DNA of 64,000 nt, from contig NZ_JAHTIK010000001.1 in NCBI RefSeq assembly GCF_025655475.1, forward strand, positions 3,297,581 through 3,361,580, given 5' to 3'. A model generated the notes under the pieces. That model did no database searches. It was not told the origin of the DNA and saw nothing but the letters and a program-made list of their open reading frames with translations. Shown here one piece after another: positions 24,185-32,007 of the stretch. The translations under genes were made by a program, and so were the position numbers. Positions within the stretch are counted from its first letter, which is position 1. The number at the start of each line of letters is the position of its first letter. The DNA is from Kitasatospora sp. DSM 101779. GTDB taxonomy: Bacteria; Actinomycetota; Actinomycetes; Streptomycetales; Streptomycetaceae.

Positions 24185-24981
24185 TGGCCGATTACCACGA
24201 CGACCTCCGACTCGCCCACGTCCTCGCCGACTCGGCCGACTCGATCACCCTGGAGCGCTTCAAGGCGCTGGACCTCAAGGTCGAGACCAAGCCCGACCTC
24301 ACCCCGGTCAGCGACGCCGACAAGGCGGCGGAGGAGCTGGTCCGCAGCGTGCTGCAGCGGGCCCGCCCGCGCGACGCGGTGATGGGCGAGGAGTACGGCC
24401 TGCAGGGGTCGGGCCCGCGCCGCTGGGTGATCGACCCGATCGACGGCACCAAGAACTACGTCCGCGGCGTGCCGGTCTGGGCGACCCTGGTGGCCCTACT
24501 GGAGGAGGGCATCGACGGCGAGATGCAGCCGGTGGTGGGCATCGTCTCCGCGCCGGCGCTGAACCGCCGCTGGTGGGCGGCGCGCAACCTCGGCGCGTAC
24601 GCCGGGCGCAGCCTCGCCAAGGCGACCCGGATCCACGTCTCCGAGGTGTCCCGGGTCGAGGACGCCTCCTTCTCGTACTCCTCGCTGACCGGCTGGGAGG
24701 AGCGCGGCCGCCTCGACCCGTTCCTGGACCTCACCCGGGCCTGCTGGCGCACCCGGGCGTACGGCGACTTCTGGTCGTACATGATGGTCGCCGAGGGGGC
24801 GGCGGACATCGCGGCGGAGCCGGAGCTGAGCCTGTGGGACATGGCCGCGCCGTGCATTGTGGTGCAGGAGGCGGGCGGCCGGTTCACCGGCCTGGACGGG
24901 GTGGACGGCCCGAACGGCGCCGACGCGGTGGCCACCAACGGACTGCTGCACGCGGAGACGCTGCGCCGGCTGAGCGTCTGA
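24184..24981 (+). CDS. hisN: Histidinol-phosphatase, inositol-monophosphatase fold
   Basis: A 265-residue Mg2+-dependent phosphatase. Metal motifs: GEEYG (68-72), DPIDGTKNY (84-92; D84, D87, T89) and WDMAAP near 218. In S. coelicolor the orthologous gene in this neighbourhood, hisN (SCO5208), supplies histidinol-phosphate phosphatase, the step missing from its his cluster. That assignment is transferred here on family and gene order; a generic inositol phosphatase is the alternative. Single gene behind a leaderless promoter. Confidence 0.85.
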   Translation: MADYHDDLRLAHVLADSADSITLERFKALDLKVETKPDLTPVSDADKAAEELVRSVLQRARPRDAVMGEEYGLQGSGPRRWVIDPIDGTKNYVRGVPVWATLVALLEEGIDGEMQPVVGIVSAPALNRRWWAARNLGAYAGRSLAKATRIHVSEVSRVEDASFSYSSLTGWEERGRLDPFLDLTRACWRTRAYGDFWSYMMVAEGAADIAAEPELSLWDMAAPCIVVQEAGGRFTGLDGVDGPNGADAVATNGLLHAETLRRLSV

Positions 24982-25014
24982 AGGCCGAGCGTGTGAACGG
25001 CTGACGGGCCCGTC

Positions 25015-25080
25015 CGGCGGGCGTGTTTCGGCGGGCGTGTTTCGGCGGGCGTGTTTCGGCGGGTGTGTTTCGGCGGGTGG
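25015..25080. repeat. 14-bp tandem repeat CGGCGGGCGTGTTT, about 4.7 copies
   Basis: Three perfect units (25015-25028, 25029-25042, 25043-25056), one with a C-to-T change (25057-25070), and a partial copy to 25080. It lies between hisN and the sensor kinase, about 175 bp before the latter's start, in a 271-bp gap with no other feature except GAGGGGGA before GTG 25254. Confidence 0.95.
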
Positions 25081-25253
25081 TCGGCGAGGTTGCCGGCCAC
25101 CCGCAGCGCGTTCCGGACGGCGCTGAGGGCGCGGCAACTCCCTTGCAACAGCAGGCCCCTAGGCTCGTCGGGCCAACGGCCGGTACCCGGTACCGCGCCT
25201 CCGTTCCCCGTGCGCCCCACCCCGCCGGGCCACTGCCGAGGGGGACTCCCCAC

Positions 25254-27143
25254 GTGCACAAGCTCCGCAGCATCCGCCACCGGCTCGCCCTGCTGCTGGC
25301 CCTTCCGACCGGCGCCCTGGTGCTCCTCGGCGCAGTCGGCACGGCCGCGCAGGCCGGGCGGTTCGCCGACGCCGCCCGGACGGGCGACCGGGTGGCCCTG
25401 GTGGTCGCCACCGAGGAGTTCGTCCATCAGCTCCAGCGCGAGCGGGGCCTGACCGCGGGCCTGCTCGGCGGTGAGGAGTCGTTCCGGGCCAGGCTCGGTC
25501 CGCAGCGGGAGGCCGCCGACACGGCCCGGCGGGCACTCGACCGACGGCTGGCCGCCGATCCGCCCGGCGCGGAACGGGTGCGTACGGCGCTCGGCGGGCT
25601 GAGCACCCTGGCCGGGCTGCGCGGCCGGGCCGACACCGGCGCCGCCGACCGGGCGGAGGCACTGAGGTTCTACACGGCTGCGGTCACCGCGCTGAACGCG
25701 GCGGCCCTCGCCGACCGGGACACCACCGGCGACCGGCGGCTGGCCGATGCGCTCGCCACCCTGGAGGCGCTGAGCCGGGCCACCGAGGCGGCGGCGCTGG
25801 AGCGCGGCACGCTGAGCGGCGTGCTCGCGGCCGGCTCGTTCCGGGGCGGCGACTACCCGGCATTCGTGCGGATCACCGCCGACCGGGGCGCGGCGCTCGC
25901 CGAGGTGCCGCGCACCGCCCTGCCCGAGCGGACCGCCGCCCTGGACGCCGCGCTGCGCGGCCCCGCCGCGGTGGCCGCCGCCGGCATGGAGCAGCAGGCC
26001 CTGGACGGCTGGGCGGCCACCCGGCTGCCGGTCCGCGCGGACGCCTGGTGGCAGGCGGCGACGGAGCTGGTCGACGGCCTGTACGTGGTGCAGTCCCAGG
26101 CGGCCGGCGACAGCTCCGCGCGGGCCGGGGAGCTGCGCTCGCAGGCGCTGCGGGCCCTGCTGGTGGACGCCGGGCTTGCGCTCGCCGCGGCCGTCGGCGC
26201 GGTCCTGCTCGGCCTGCTGGCGACCCGGTCGATCACCCGGCCGGTGGCGGCGCTCGCCGTGGAGGCGGAGGAGCTGGCCGACCGGGTGCTGCCGGAGGCG
26301 GTGGAGCGGGCCCAGGCGGGCGACAGGGCGGCCACGCCGGGGTCGGCCGCGGCGGCGGGCACCGCGGAGCTGGAGGTGCTGGGTGCGGCGCTGGACCGGG
26401 TGGCGGGGACGGCCGTCCGGCTGGCCGTCGAGCAGTCGGTCCTGCGCCGCAACACCGCGCAGTCACTGGCCGGTCTGGGGCGCCGGAACCAGTCGCTGGT
26501 GATGCGTCAGCTCGGTCTGCTGTCGGCACTGGAGCGGGGTGAGCAGGACCCGGCGGCGCTGGCGAGCCTGTTCGAGCTGGACCACCTGGCGACCCGGATG
26601 CGCCGCAACGCGGAGAGCCTGCTGGTGCTGGTCGGCGAGGCGAGTCCGCGCCGCTGGCCGCAGCCGGTGGCCCTGGGTGACGTGGTCCGCTCGGCGCTGG
26701 GCGAGGTGGAGGACTACCGCCGGGTCGTGCTGCGCCAGGTGGACGGGGTCCTGGTGGACGGCGGCGCGGTCGCGGAGGTGGCGCACCTGCTGGCCGAGCT
26801 GATCGAGAACGCCCTGGCCGCCTCGCCGCAGGACGCCGATGTGGAGGTGTTCGCGCGGCTCGGCGTGGACGGCTGCCTCATCGTGGTGATGGACCGCGGG
26901 CCGGGCCTGGACGAGTCGGCACTGGACCGGGCGAACGCCCGGCTGGCGGCCCGGGAGAGCTTCCTGGTGGACGGCGGCGGCCAGCTCGGCCTCTACGTGG
27001 TGGGCCGGCTGGCGGAGCGCCTGGGCGCGGTGGTGCGCCTCGCCCCGGCGCCGGTGCACGGGGTGACCGCGACGGTGGCGCTGCCGCCGGCGCTGCTGGC
27101 GGACGGGGTGCGGCAGGTACCGGCGGTCGGGGTGGCGGGATGA
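25254..27143 (+). CDS. CvnA-type sensor kinase with NIT (nitrate/nitrite-sensing) domain
   Basis: A 629-residue membrane kinase of the conservon type: N-terminal helix (about 10-35), an extracytoplasmic NIT domain (about 45-300) with FVHQLQRERGLTAGLL, a second helix (about 305-325), HAMP-like segment, and a dimerisation region of CvnA kinases (RRNQSLVMRQLGLLSALE, LFELDHLATRMRRNAE). The GHKL ATPase domain has ELIENALAASP and DRGPGLDE. No phospho-accepting His of the classical H-box is evident, as is usual for CvnA. GTG 25254 has GAGGGGGA upstream. It overlaps a DUF742 gene by 4 bp, but the roadblock (CvnB) and GTPase (CvnD) genes that complete a conservon are absent. Confidence 0.88.
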   Translation: MHKLRSIRHRLALLLALPTGALVLLGAVGTAAQAGRFADAARTGDRVALVVATEEFVHQLQRERGLTAGLLGGEESFRARLGPQREAADTARRALDRRLAADPPGAERVRTALGGLSTLAGLRGRADTGAADRAEALRFYTAAVTALNAAALADRDTTGDRRLADALATLEALSRATEAAALERGTLSGVLAAGSFRGGDYPAFVRITADRGAALAEVPRTALPERTAALDAALRGPAAVAAAGMEQQALDGWAATRLPVRADAWWQAATELVDGLYVVQSQAAGDSSARAGELRSQALRALLVDAGLALAAAVGAVLLGLLATRSITRPVAALAVEAEELADRVLPEAVERAQAGDRAATPGSAAAAGTAELEVLGAALDRVAGTAVRLAVEQSVLRRNTAQSLAGLGRRNQSLVMRQLGLLSALERGEQDPAALASLFELDHLATRMRRNAESLLVLVGEASPRRWPQPVALGDVVRSALGEVEDYRRVVLRQVDGVLVDGGAVAEVAHLLAELIENALAASPQDADVEVFARLGVDGCLIVVMDRGPGLDESALDRANARLAARESFLVDGGGQLGLYVVGRLAERLGAVVRLAPAPVHGVTATVALPPALLADGVRQVPAVGVAG

Positions 27144-27481
27144 CCGGGTTCGACGCGGGCGAGGTGGTCCGCCCGTTCGTGATCACCGCGGGCCGGACGC
27201 AGCCGGTCCGGGACGAGCTGCGGGTGGAGACCCTGGTGACGGCGCAGCCGGCGGCGCTGGCGGCGCCGCTGGGATTCGAGCGGCACCGGATCGTGGAGCT
27301 GTGCCAGTACCCGCGGTCGGTGGCGGAGCTGGCTGCACTGCTGGCGGTGCCGCTGGGGGTAGCCCGGGTGCTGGTCGCCGACCTGGCGGCGGAGCGGTAC
27401 GTGCGGGTTCACGAGCGGGCGGCGGAGGACGTCTCGGTGGCCCTGCTGGAGCGGATCCGGGACGGCCTGCTGCGGCTCTAG
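27140..27481 (+). CDS. DUF742 (CvnC-type) protein
   Basis: A 113-residue DUF742 protein: RPFVITAGRT, LRVETLVTA, FERHRIVELCQYPRSVAELAALLAVPLGVARVLVADL, then a conserved hydrophobic end (LLERIRDGLLRL). The central part is a winged-helix-like unit. In conservons CvnC accompanies a kinase (A), roadblock protein (B) and small GTPase (D). Here it is coupled directly to the kinase (ATGA) and followed by a terminator, so this is a complete two-gene transcription unit, not an edge effect. Confidence 0.88.
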   Translation: MTGFDAGEVVRPFVITAGRTQPVRDELRVETLVTAQPAALAAPLGFERHRIVELCQYPRSVAELAALLAVPLGVARVLVADLAAERYVRVHERAAEDVSVALLERIRDGLLRL

Positions 27482-27504
27482 GGCTCCGGGGCCGGGCGTG
27501 GTTC

Positions 27505-27542
27505 GCGGGCCCCGGGTGCGCCGTGGCGTTCCCGGGGCCCGC
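27505..27542. terminator. Bidirectional terminator, conservon / catalase
   Basis: A 12-bp perfect stem (GCGGGCCCCGGG and complement) with a 14-base loop between the convergent DUF742 and catalase genes. Confidence 0.8.
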
Positions 27543-27554
27543 GGTCTCAGGCCG

Positions 27555-29033
27555 TCACTTCTGCTTGCGCAGCTCGCGGACGGCGTTCTCCAGGCGGCGG
27601 CCGTAGTCGGCGTCGGCCCTGCGGAAGTTCTCGATCGCACGCTCGACGATGTCGTCGCGGTCGGCCGAGACCTTGGCGATGAAGCCGGAGAGGTTCTCGA
27701 TCAGGCGCTGCTTCTCGCCGTCGTCCATCAGCCGGTAGAGGTTGCCGGCCTGCACGAAGTCGTCGTCCTCGGCGTGCGAGGGCGCCTCGTGGTTGCCGGT
27801 GGGGCCGCTGACCGGGACGGCGGACCAGAGCGGGCGGCCGGTCTGGACGGGACCGCCGAAGCTGTTCGGCTCGTAGTTCTTCTGCCGGCCGTGGCGGCCG
27901 TCGTAGAGGTGTCCGTCGCGGCTGTTGGTGCGGGCCTCGGTGGCGTGCGGGCGGTTGACCGGCAGGTGGTCGGCGTTGATGCCAACGCGGTAGCGGTGGG
28001 CGTCCGCGTACGCGAAGAGGCGGCCCTGCAGCATCTTGTCCGGGGAGGGGCCGATGCCGGGCACGAAGTGGGCCGGGGAGAAGATCGACTGCTCGACCTC
28101 GGCGAAGATGTTGTCGGGGTTGCGGTTGAGCTCCAGCGTGCCGATCTCGATCGGCGGGTAGTCCTCGTGCGGCCAGACCTTGGTCAGGTCGAACGGGTTG
28201 AAGCGGTAGGTCGCGGCGTCGGCGGCGGGCATGATCTGCACCTGGACCGTCCAGGTCGGGAACTCGCCGCGCTCGATGGCCTCGCGCAGGTCGCGCTGGT
28301 GGCTGTCGGGGTCCTCGCCGGCGAGGGCGTTGGCCTCGGCCTGGGTGAGGTTCTCGATGCCCTGGTCGGTCTTGAAGTGGTACTTCACCCAGAAATGCTC
28401 GCCGGCCTCGTTCTGCCACTGGTAGGTGTGCGAGCCGTAGCCGTTGAGGTGGCGGTAGGTGGCCGGGATGCCGCGGTCGCCGAAGAGCCAGGTGACCTGG
28501 TGGGTGGACTCGGGCGACAGGCCCCAGAAGTCCCAGACGTTGTCCGCCTCCTGCGAGCCGCTGTACGGGTCCCGCTTCTGGGTGTGGATGAAGTCCGGGA
28601 ACTTGATGGCGTCCTTGATGAAGAAGACCGGGGTGTTGTTGCCGACCAGGTCGTAGTTGCCCTCCTCGGTGTAGAACTTCAGCGCGAAGCCGCGCGGGTC
28701 GCGCACCGCGTCGGCCGCGCCGAGGTTGCCGGCCACCGTGGAGAAGCGGAGGAAGGTCTCGGTCTGCTTGCCGACCTCGGAGAGGAACGCCGCCCGGGTC
28801 CAGGGCGTGACGTCGGCGGTGACGGTGAAGGTGCCGTAGGCGCCGGCGCCGCGGGCGTGCACCACGCGCTCCGGGATGCGCTCGCGGTTGAAGTGGGCGA
28901 GCTTCTCGAACAGCAGCTGGTCCTGGAGGAGCGCCGGGCCGCCGATGCCGGCCGTCTCGGTGTTCTGGTTGTCGGCCACCGGAGCACCGGACTCCGTGGT
29001 GAGGGTGGGCCGCAGCTCGTCCTGGGTGGTCAT
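27555..29033 (-). CDS. katA: Monofunctional haem catalase
   Basis: A 492-residue catalase dismutating H2O2. Distal residues H59 (RVVHARG) and N132 ([12 protein letters not shown]) and the proximal haem ligand Tyr in [13 protein letters not shown] are present; FRFSTV and [12 protein letters not shown] surround the pocket. The length fits small-subunit (clade 3) catalases. Divergent from a Fur-family gene with a palindrome between them, the catalase/CatR arrangement used for peroxide induction in Streptomyces. Conventional streptomycete names are catA or katA. Confidence 0.95.
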   Translation of the reverse strand: MTTQDELRPTLTTESGAPVADNQNTETAGIGGPALLQDQLLFEKLAHFNRERIPERVVHARGAGAYGTFTVTADVTPWTRAAFLSEVGKQTETFLRFSTVAGNLGAADAVRDPRGFALKFYTEEGNYDLVGNNTPVFFIKDAIKFPDFIHTQKRDPYSGSQEADNVWDFWGLSPESTHQVTWLFGDRGIPATYRHLNGYGSHTYQWQNEAGEHFWVKYHFKTDQGIENLTQAEANALAGEDPDSHQRDLREAIERGEFPTWTVQVQIMPAADAATYRFNPFDLTKVWPHEDYPPIEIGTLELNRNPDNIFAEVEQSIFSPAHFVPGIGPSPDKMLQGRLFAYADAHRYRVGINADHLPVNRPHATEARTNSRDGHLYDGRHGRQKNYEPNSFGGPVQTGRPLWSAVPVSGPTGNHEAPSHAEDDDFVQAGNLYRLMDDGEKQRLIENLSGFIAKVSADRDDIVERAIENFRRADADYGRRLENAVRELRKQK

Positions 29034-29076
29034 GGGGAGGTCCTTCGGTCGTCCGGTCGTATCGGAGCTGATCCTA

Positions 29077-29095
29077 ACTTGGACCTAGTCCAAGT
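29077..29095. promoter_or_regulatory. Palindromic CatR/Fur-type operator between catalase and catR
   Basis: ACTTGGACCTAGTCCAAGT is a perfect 8-3-8 inverted repeat, in the most A/T-rich part of the 104-bp divergent region. It is 43 bp from the catalase start and 42 bp from catR, so one bound repressor could control both. CatR of S. coelicolor binds a palindrome in its own promoter and is inactivated by peroxide. Confidence 0.85.
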
Positions 29096-29137
29096 CAACA
29101 CTAGAACCAAATCAAGAACGTGCCTTACTGTGGATTC

Positions 29138-29554
29138 ATGAGCGACCTGCTGGAACGGCTTCGTGGACGCGGCTGGCGACTGACCTCGCAGCGCCGGGCG
29201 GTGGCGGAGGTCCTCGAAGGCGACCACGTCCACCTCACCGCGGACGAGGTGCACGCCCGTGCCGTGGCGAGACTCCCGGAGATCTCCAGGGCCACCGTGT
29301 ACAACACGCTCGGCGAACTGGTCTCGCTCGGCGAGATCCTGGAGGTCTCCACCGACGGCCGCGCCAAGCGGTACGACCCCAACGCGCACCAGGCCCATCA
29401 GCACCTGGTCTGTTCCGGCTGCGGCACCGTGCGCGACGTCCGTCCGGAGGGCGACCCGATGGCCGCCCTCCCCTCCACGGAGCGCTTCGGCTTCACCGTG
29501 ACCGGCGCCGAGATCACCTACCGCGGGCTCTGTCCGGACTGTTCGCCCACCTGA
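29138..29554 (+). CDS. catR: Fur-family peroxide-responsive repressor (CatR/PerR-like)
   Basis: A 138-residue Fur-family regulator: winged helix (about 1-80, with TSQRRAV and ISRATVYNTLGELVSLG) and dimerisation domain. Structural zinc site CSGC (C92, C95) plus CPDC (C132, C135); regulatory metal ligands are likely in HQAHQH (84-89). The divergent catalase and intervening palindrome point to a peroxide sensor repressing both genes. TACTGT at 29126-29131 ends 6 bp before ATG 29138 with no ribosome binding site, so the mRNA is probably leaderless. Confidence 0.9.
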   Translation: MSDLLERLRGRGWRLTSQRRAVAEVLEGDHVHLTADEVHARAVARLPEISRATVYNTLGELVSLGEILEVSTDGRAKRYDPNAHQAHQHLVCSGCGTVRDVRPEGDPMAALPSTERFGFTVTGAEITYRGLCPDCSPT

Positions 29555-29568
29555 CCCCGCTGCGCGCC

Positions 29569-31494
29569 CTACGCGCTCAGCTCGGCGCTCAGCGCACCGA
29601 GCAGCCTCGCCGCCCGCTCCGCCACCTCGGCCGGGCCGGACTCCGCGGCCCGCCGGCACCAGTTCTCCGCCTGCACCGGCTCGCCGCGGCGCAGCGCCAG
29701 CAGCGCCAGGCGCAGCGCCGCCCGCCCGTGCCCCGCGTCGGCGGCCCGGGTGTACCAGAGCACGGCCTCGCTCTCGCCGTCGTGGCGGGCCAGCAGCAGG
29801 CCGAGGTTGAACGCGGCGCTGCGGCTGCCGGCCTCGGCGGCGCGCCGGTACCAGTGCTCGGCGGTCTGCAGCTCGCCGCGCTCGGCGGCGCGCACGCCCA
29901 TCCGCACCTGGGCCCTGCGGTGGTCGGCCTCGGCCGCCACCGTGTACCAGTGCTCGACCTCGACGTCCGCGTCGCCGCGCCGCTCCAGCACCGCGGCCAG
30001 CCGGAAGGCGCCCTCGGCGGAGCCGCCGGTCGCGGCCTGCCGGTAGCGCTCCAGCGCCCCGGCGGCGTTGCCGCGCTGCTCGTGGACGACGGCGAGCTGC
30101 AGGGCGGCCTCGCCGTGCCCCTCGGCGGCGGCCCGGGCGTACCACTCGTGGGCCTGCGGGAGTTCGCCGCGGCCGGCGTGCAGCACACCGAGGTTGAAGG
30201 CGCCGTCGACGCTGCCCGCCTCGGCGGCCTTGGAGAACCACGGCTCGGCGCCGGACTCGTCGCCGCGCTGCAGCAGCACCACGGCCAGCGCGTTGCAGGC
30301 CTCCCGGTGGCCGGCGTACGCGGCCTTGCGGTACCACTGCTCGGCCTGGGTCTCGCGGCCCGTCCCGGCGCAGAGCAGGCCGAGGTTGAAGGCGCCGTTG
30401 TGGTCGCCGGCGTCCAGGGCGGCGCGGTACCAGCGCTCCGCCTCGGCGGCCTCGCCGCGGCCGGCGTGCAGCGCGCCGAGCGCGTTGGCGGCGTTGCCGT
30501 CGCCGGCCTCGGCCGCCTCCTGCCACCACTCGGCGGCGGCCACGAGGTCGCCCGCGTCGCGCAGCAGGAAGCCGAGGGCGCAGGCCGCCCGCGGTTCGCC
30601 GTTCTGCGCGGACTGCCGGTACCAGCGGGCCGCCTCGTCGAGTTCGCGGCGCTCCTCCAGCAGCACGCCGAGCCGCAGCGCGGCGCGGGCGTGGCTGCGC
30701 GCGGCGGCGGTGCGGTACCAGGTCTCGGCGGTCTCCTTGTCGCCCGCCGCCTCGCGCATCCGGGCGAGGCGGTAGGCGGCCTCGCGATGGCCGGCGTCGG
30801 CGGACACCTTGAACCAGCGCTCGGCGCGGACGTCGCGCCGATGCTCCATCAGATCACCCAGGGCGTAGGCCCCGAGGGGGTGGCCGTGCTCGGCGGCGAA
30901 GTGCAGCCAGTACTCGGCGGCCTCCTCCTCGCCCTGGTCGCGCAGCTGGAGGCCGAGCGCGTGGGCGGCCGGCGCGGAACCGGCGACGGCGGCCTGCCGC
31001 CACCACTGGGCGGCCTCGGCGCGGTGGCCTCGCTGGTGCAGCAGCACGCCGAGGTTGTTGGCGGCGGCGCGCAGCCCGGCCGCGGCCGCGGCGCGCAGAT
31101 ACGGTTCGGCGTCCTCCAGGTCGCCGCGGCGCAGCAGCATCGCGCCGAGCTGGCTGGCGGCGCCGGGGTCGCCGGCGTCCGCGGCGGAACGGTGGCGGCT
31201 CTCCAGGGCGGCCTGCTCGCGGGCGGCGAGGGCGGTCTCGAAGCTGGCGGCGTCCTCCGGTTCGCCGGCGGGCTCGTCGTCGTCCGCGGCCGGGTAGCGG
31301 CCGACGGCGTCGACGAGCTGCTGGGCGGAGATCCGGACGAGGCTCTCGGGGCCGTAGCTGCGCTGGGCCGGCAGGCCCTGCTGGGTGTCCTCGGCGGACT
31401 GCGCCCAGGCGTCGGTGTCGGCCACGGCGTGCGCCTCCGACACGGCGGCCGGTACGGACCTCGCCCCCGTGTCGTTCCTACCGATCAGCTTCAT
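29569..31494 (-). CDS. Large Sel1/TPR repeat protein
   Basis: A 641-residue soluble protein made almost entirely of about 14 tandem Sel1-like units of about 36 residues (residues 105-635), each with a pattern such as AERWYRAALDAGDHNGAFNLG and HEWYARAAAEGHGEAALQLA. The first ~100 residues are non-repetitive and acidic. Such solenoids are protein scaffolds; a partner cannot be read from sequence. The repeat DNA is also repetitive. ATG 31494 has GGGAG 5 bp upstream and is preferred over a start 33 bp earlier. It ends 14 bp from the convergent catR stop. Confidence 0.88.
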   Translation of the reverse strand: MKLIGRNDTGARSVPAAVSEAHAVADTDAWAQSAEDTQQGLPAQRSYGPESLVRISAQQLVDAVGRYPAADDDEPAGEPEDAASFETALAAREQAALESRHRSAADAGDPGAASQLGAMLLRRGDLEDAEPYLRAAAAAGLRAAANNLGVLLHQRGHRAEAAQWWRQAAVAGSAPAAHALGLQLRDQGEEEAAEYWLHFAAEHGHPLGAYALGDLMEHRRDVRAERWFKVSADAGHREAAYRLARMREAAGDKETAETWYRTAAARSHARAALRLGVLLEERRELDEAARWYRQSAQNGEPRAACALGFLLRDAGDLVAAAEWWQEAAEAGDGNAANALGALHAGRGEAAEAERWYRAALDAGDHNGAFNLGLLCAGTGRETQAEQWYRKAAYAGHREACNALAVVLLQRGDESGAEPWFSKAAEAGSVDGAFNLGVLHAGRGELPQAHEWYARAAAEGHGEAALQLAVVHEQRGNAAGALERYRQAATGGSAEGAFRLAAVLERRGDADVEVEHWYTVAAEADHRRAQVRMGVRAAERGELQTAEHWYRRAAEAGSRSAAFNLGLLLARHDGESEAVLWYTRAADAGHGRAALRLALLALRRGEPVQAENWCRRAAESGPAEVAERAARLLGALSAELSA

Positions 31495-31823
31495 GCCGAC
31501 TCCCGCTCCCCCAGAGTGCTGCGGCATCCGCCGGGGGCGCCGTGTCGGCGGCCGCCGCCCCCTGCCGGTCCGAAAGGGTGTCGGTCCGAAAAGGAGTCAA
31601 CAGCCGTTCGGCTTCCCCCATGTGGTCCATCGTCGCATCACCCGGAACCCGCGTACACCTGCCCCGGACCACGTCTGGGCGGAGCGGGCCGAAGCCTGCG
31701 GGACTTGCTTCAGCGCTTTGTCGATTTCCCGACACTCGGGCCGCACAAACCCCGGCAGCAACAACGGGACCGGGGCGGCCGATTCGATACTACCGGAGCC
31801 CGCCCCCTCTTGATCGGAAAACG

Positions 31824-31869
31824 TCAGGGCCCGGAGCGCCAGATTGCTCTGGCGGCCTCCGGGCCCTGA
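31824..31869 (-). terminator. Terminator of the initiator tRNA gene
   Basis: A 13-bp outer stem (CTCCGGGCCCTGA with its complement) encloses an inner hairpin (CGCCAGA/TCTGGCG), and on the minus strand the hairpin is followed by CGTTTT. Starts 8 bp downstream of the tRNA. The rest of 31495-31823 is the 5' region of the Sel1 gene and holds no other recognisable feature. Confidence 0.88.
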
Positions 31870-31876
31870 TCTTCAG

Positions 31877-31950
31877 TAGCGGGGACAGGATTTGAACCTG
31901 CGACCTCTGGGTTATGAGCCCAGCGAGCTACCGAGCTGCTCCACCCCGCG
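31877..31950 (-). tRNA. Initiator tRNA-Met (CAT)
   Basis: A 74-nt cloverleaf on the minus strand with anticodon CAT in CTGGGCTCATAACCCAG. Three G-C pairs at the base of the anticodon stem and an unpaired first base (C1 opposite T72 in the CGCGGGG/CCCCGCT acceptor) mark it as the formyl-methionine initiator, not the elongator. D-loop AGCTCGGTAGCT and T-arm GCAGGTTCAAATCCTGT are intact. CCA is not encoded. Confidence 0.95.
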
Positions 31951-31961
31951 TCGGTGAAAGA

Positions 31962-31989
31962 ACCATAGCACGGACGCGGGGTGGACCAA
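31962..31989 (-). promoter_or_regulatory. Promoter of the initiator tRNA
   Basis: On the minus strand TTGGTC (31989-31984), a 16-bp spacer and TATGGT (31967-31962) stand 11 bp before the mature tRNA 5' end, a good vegetative promoter. Confidence 0.7.
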
Positions 31990-32007
31990 CAAATCGGTTC
32001 TCGCAGC

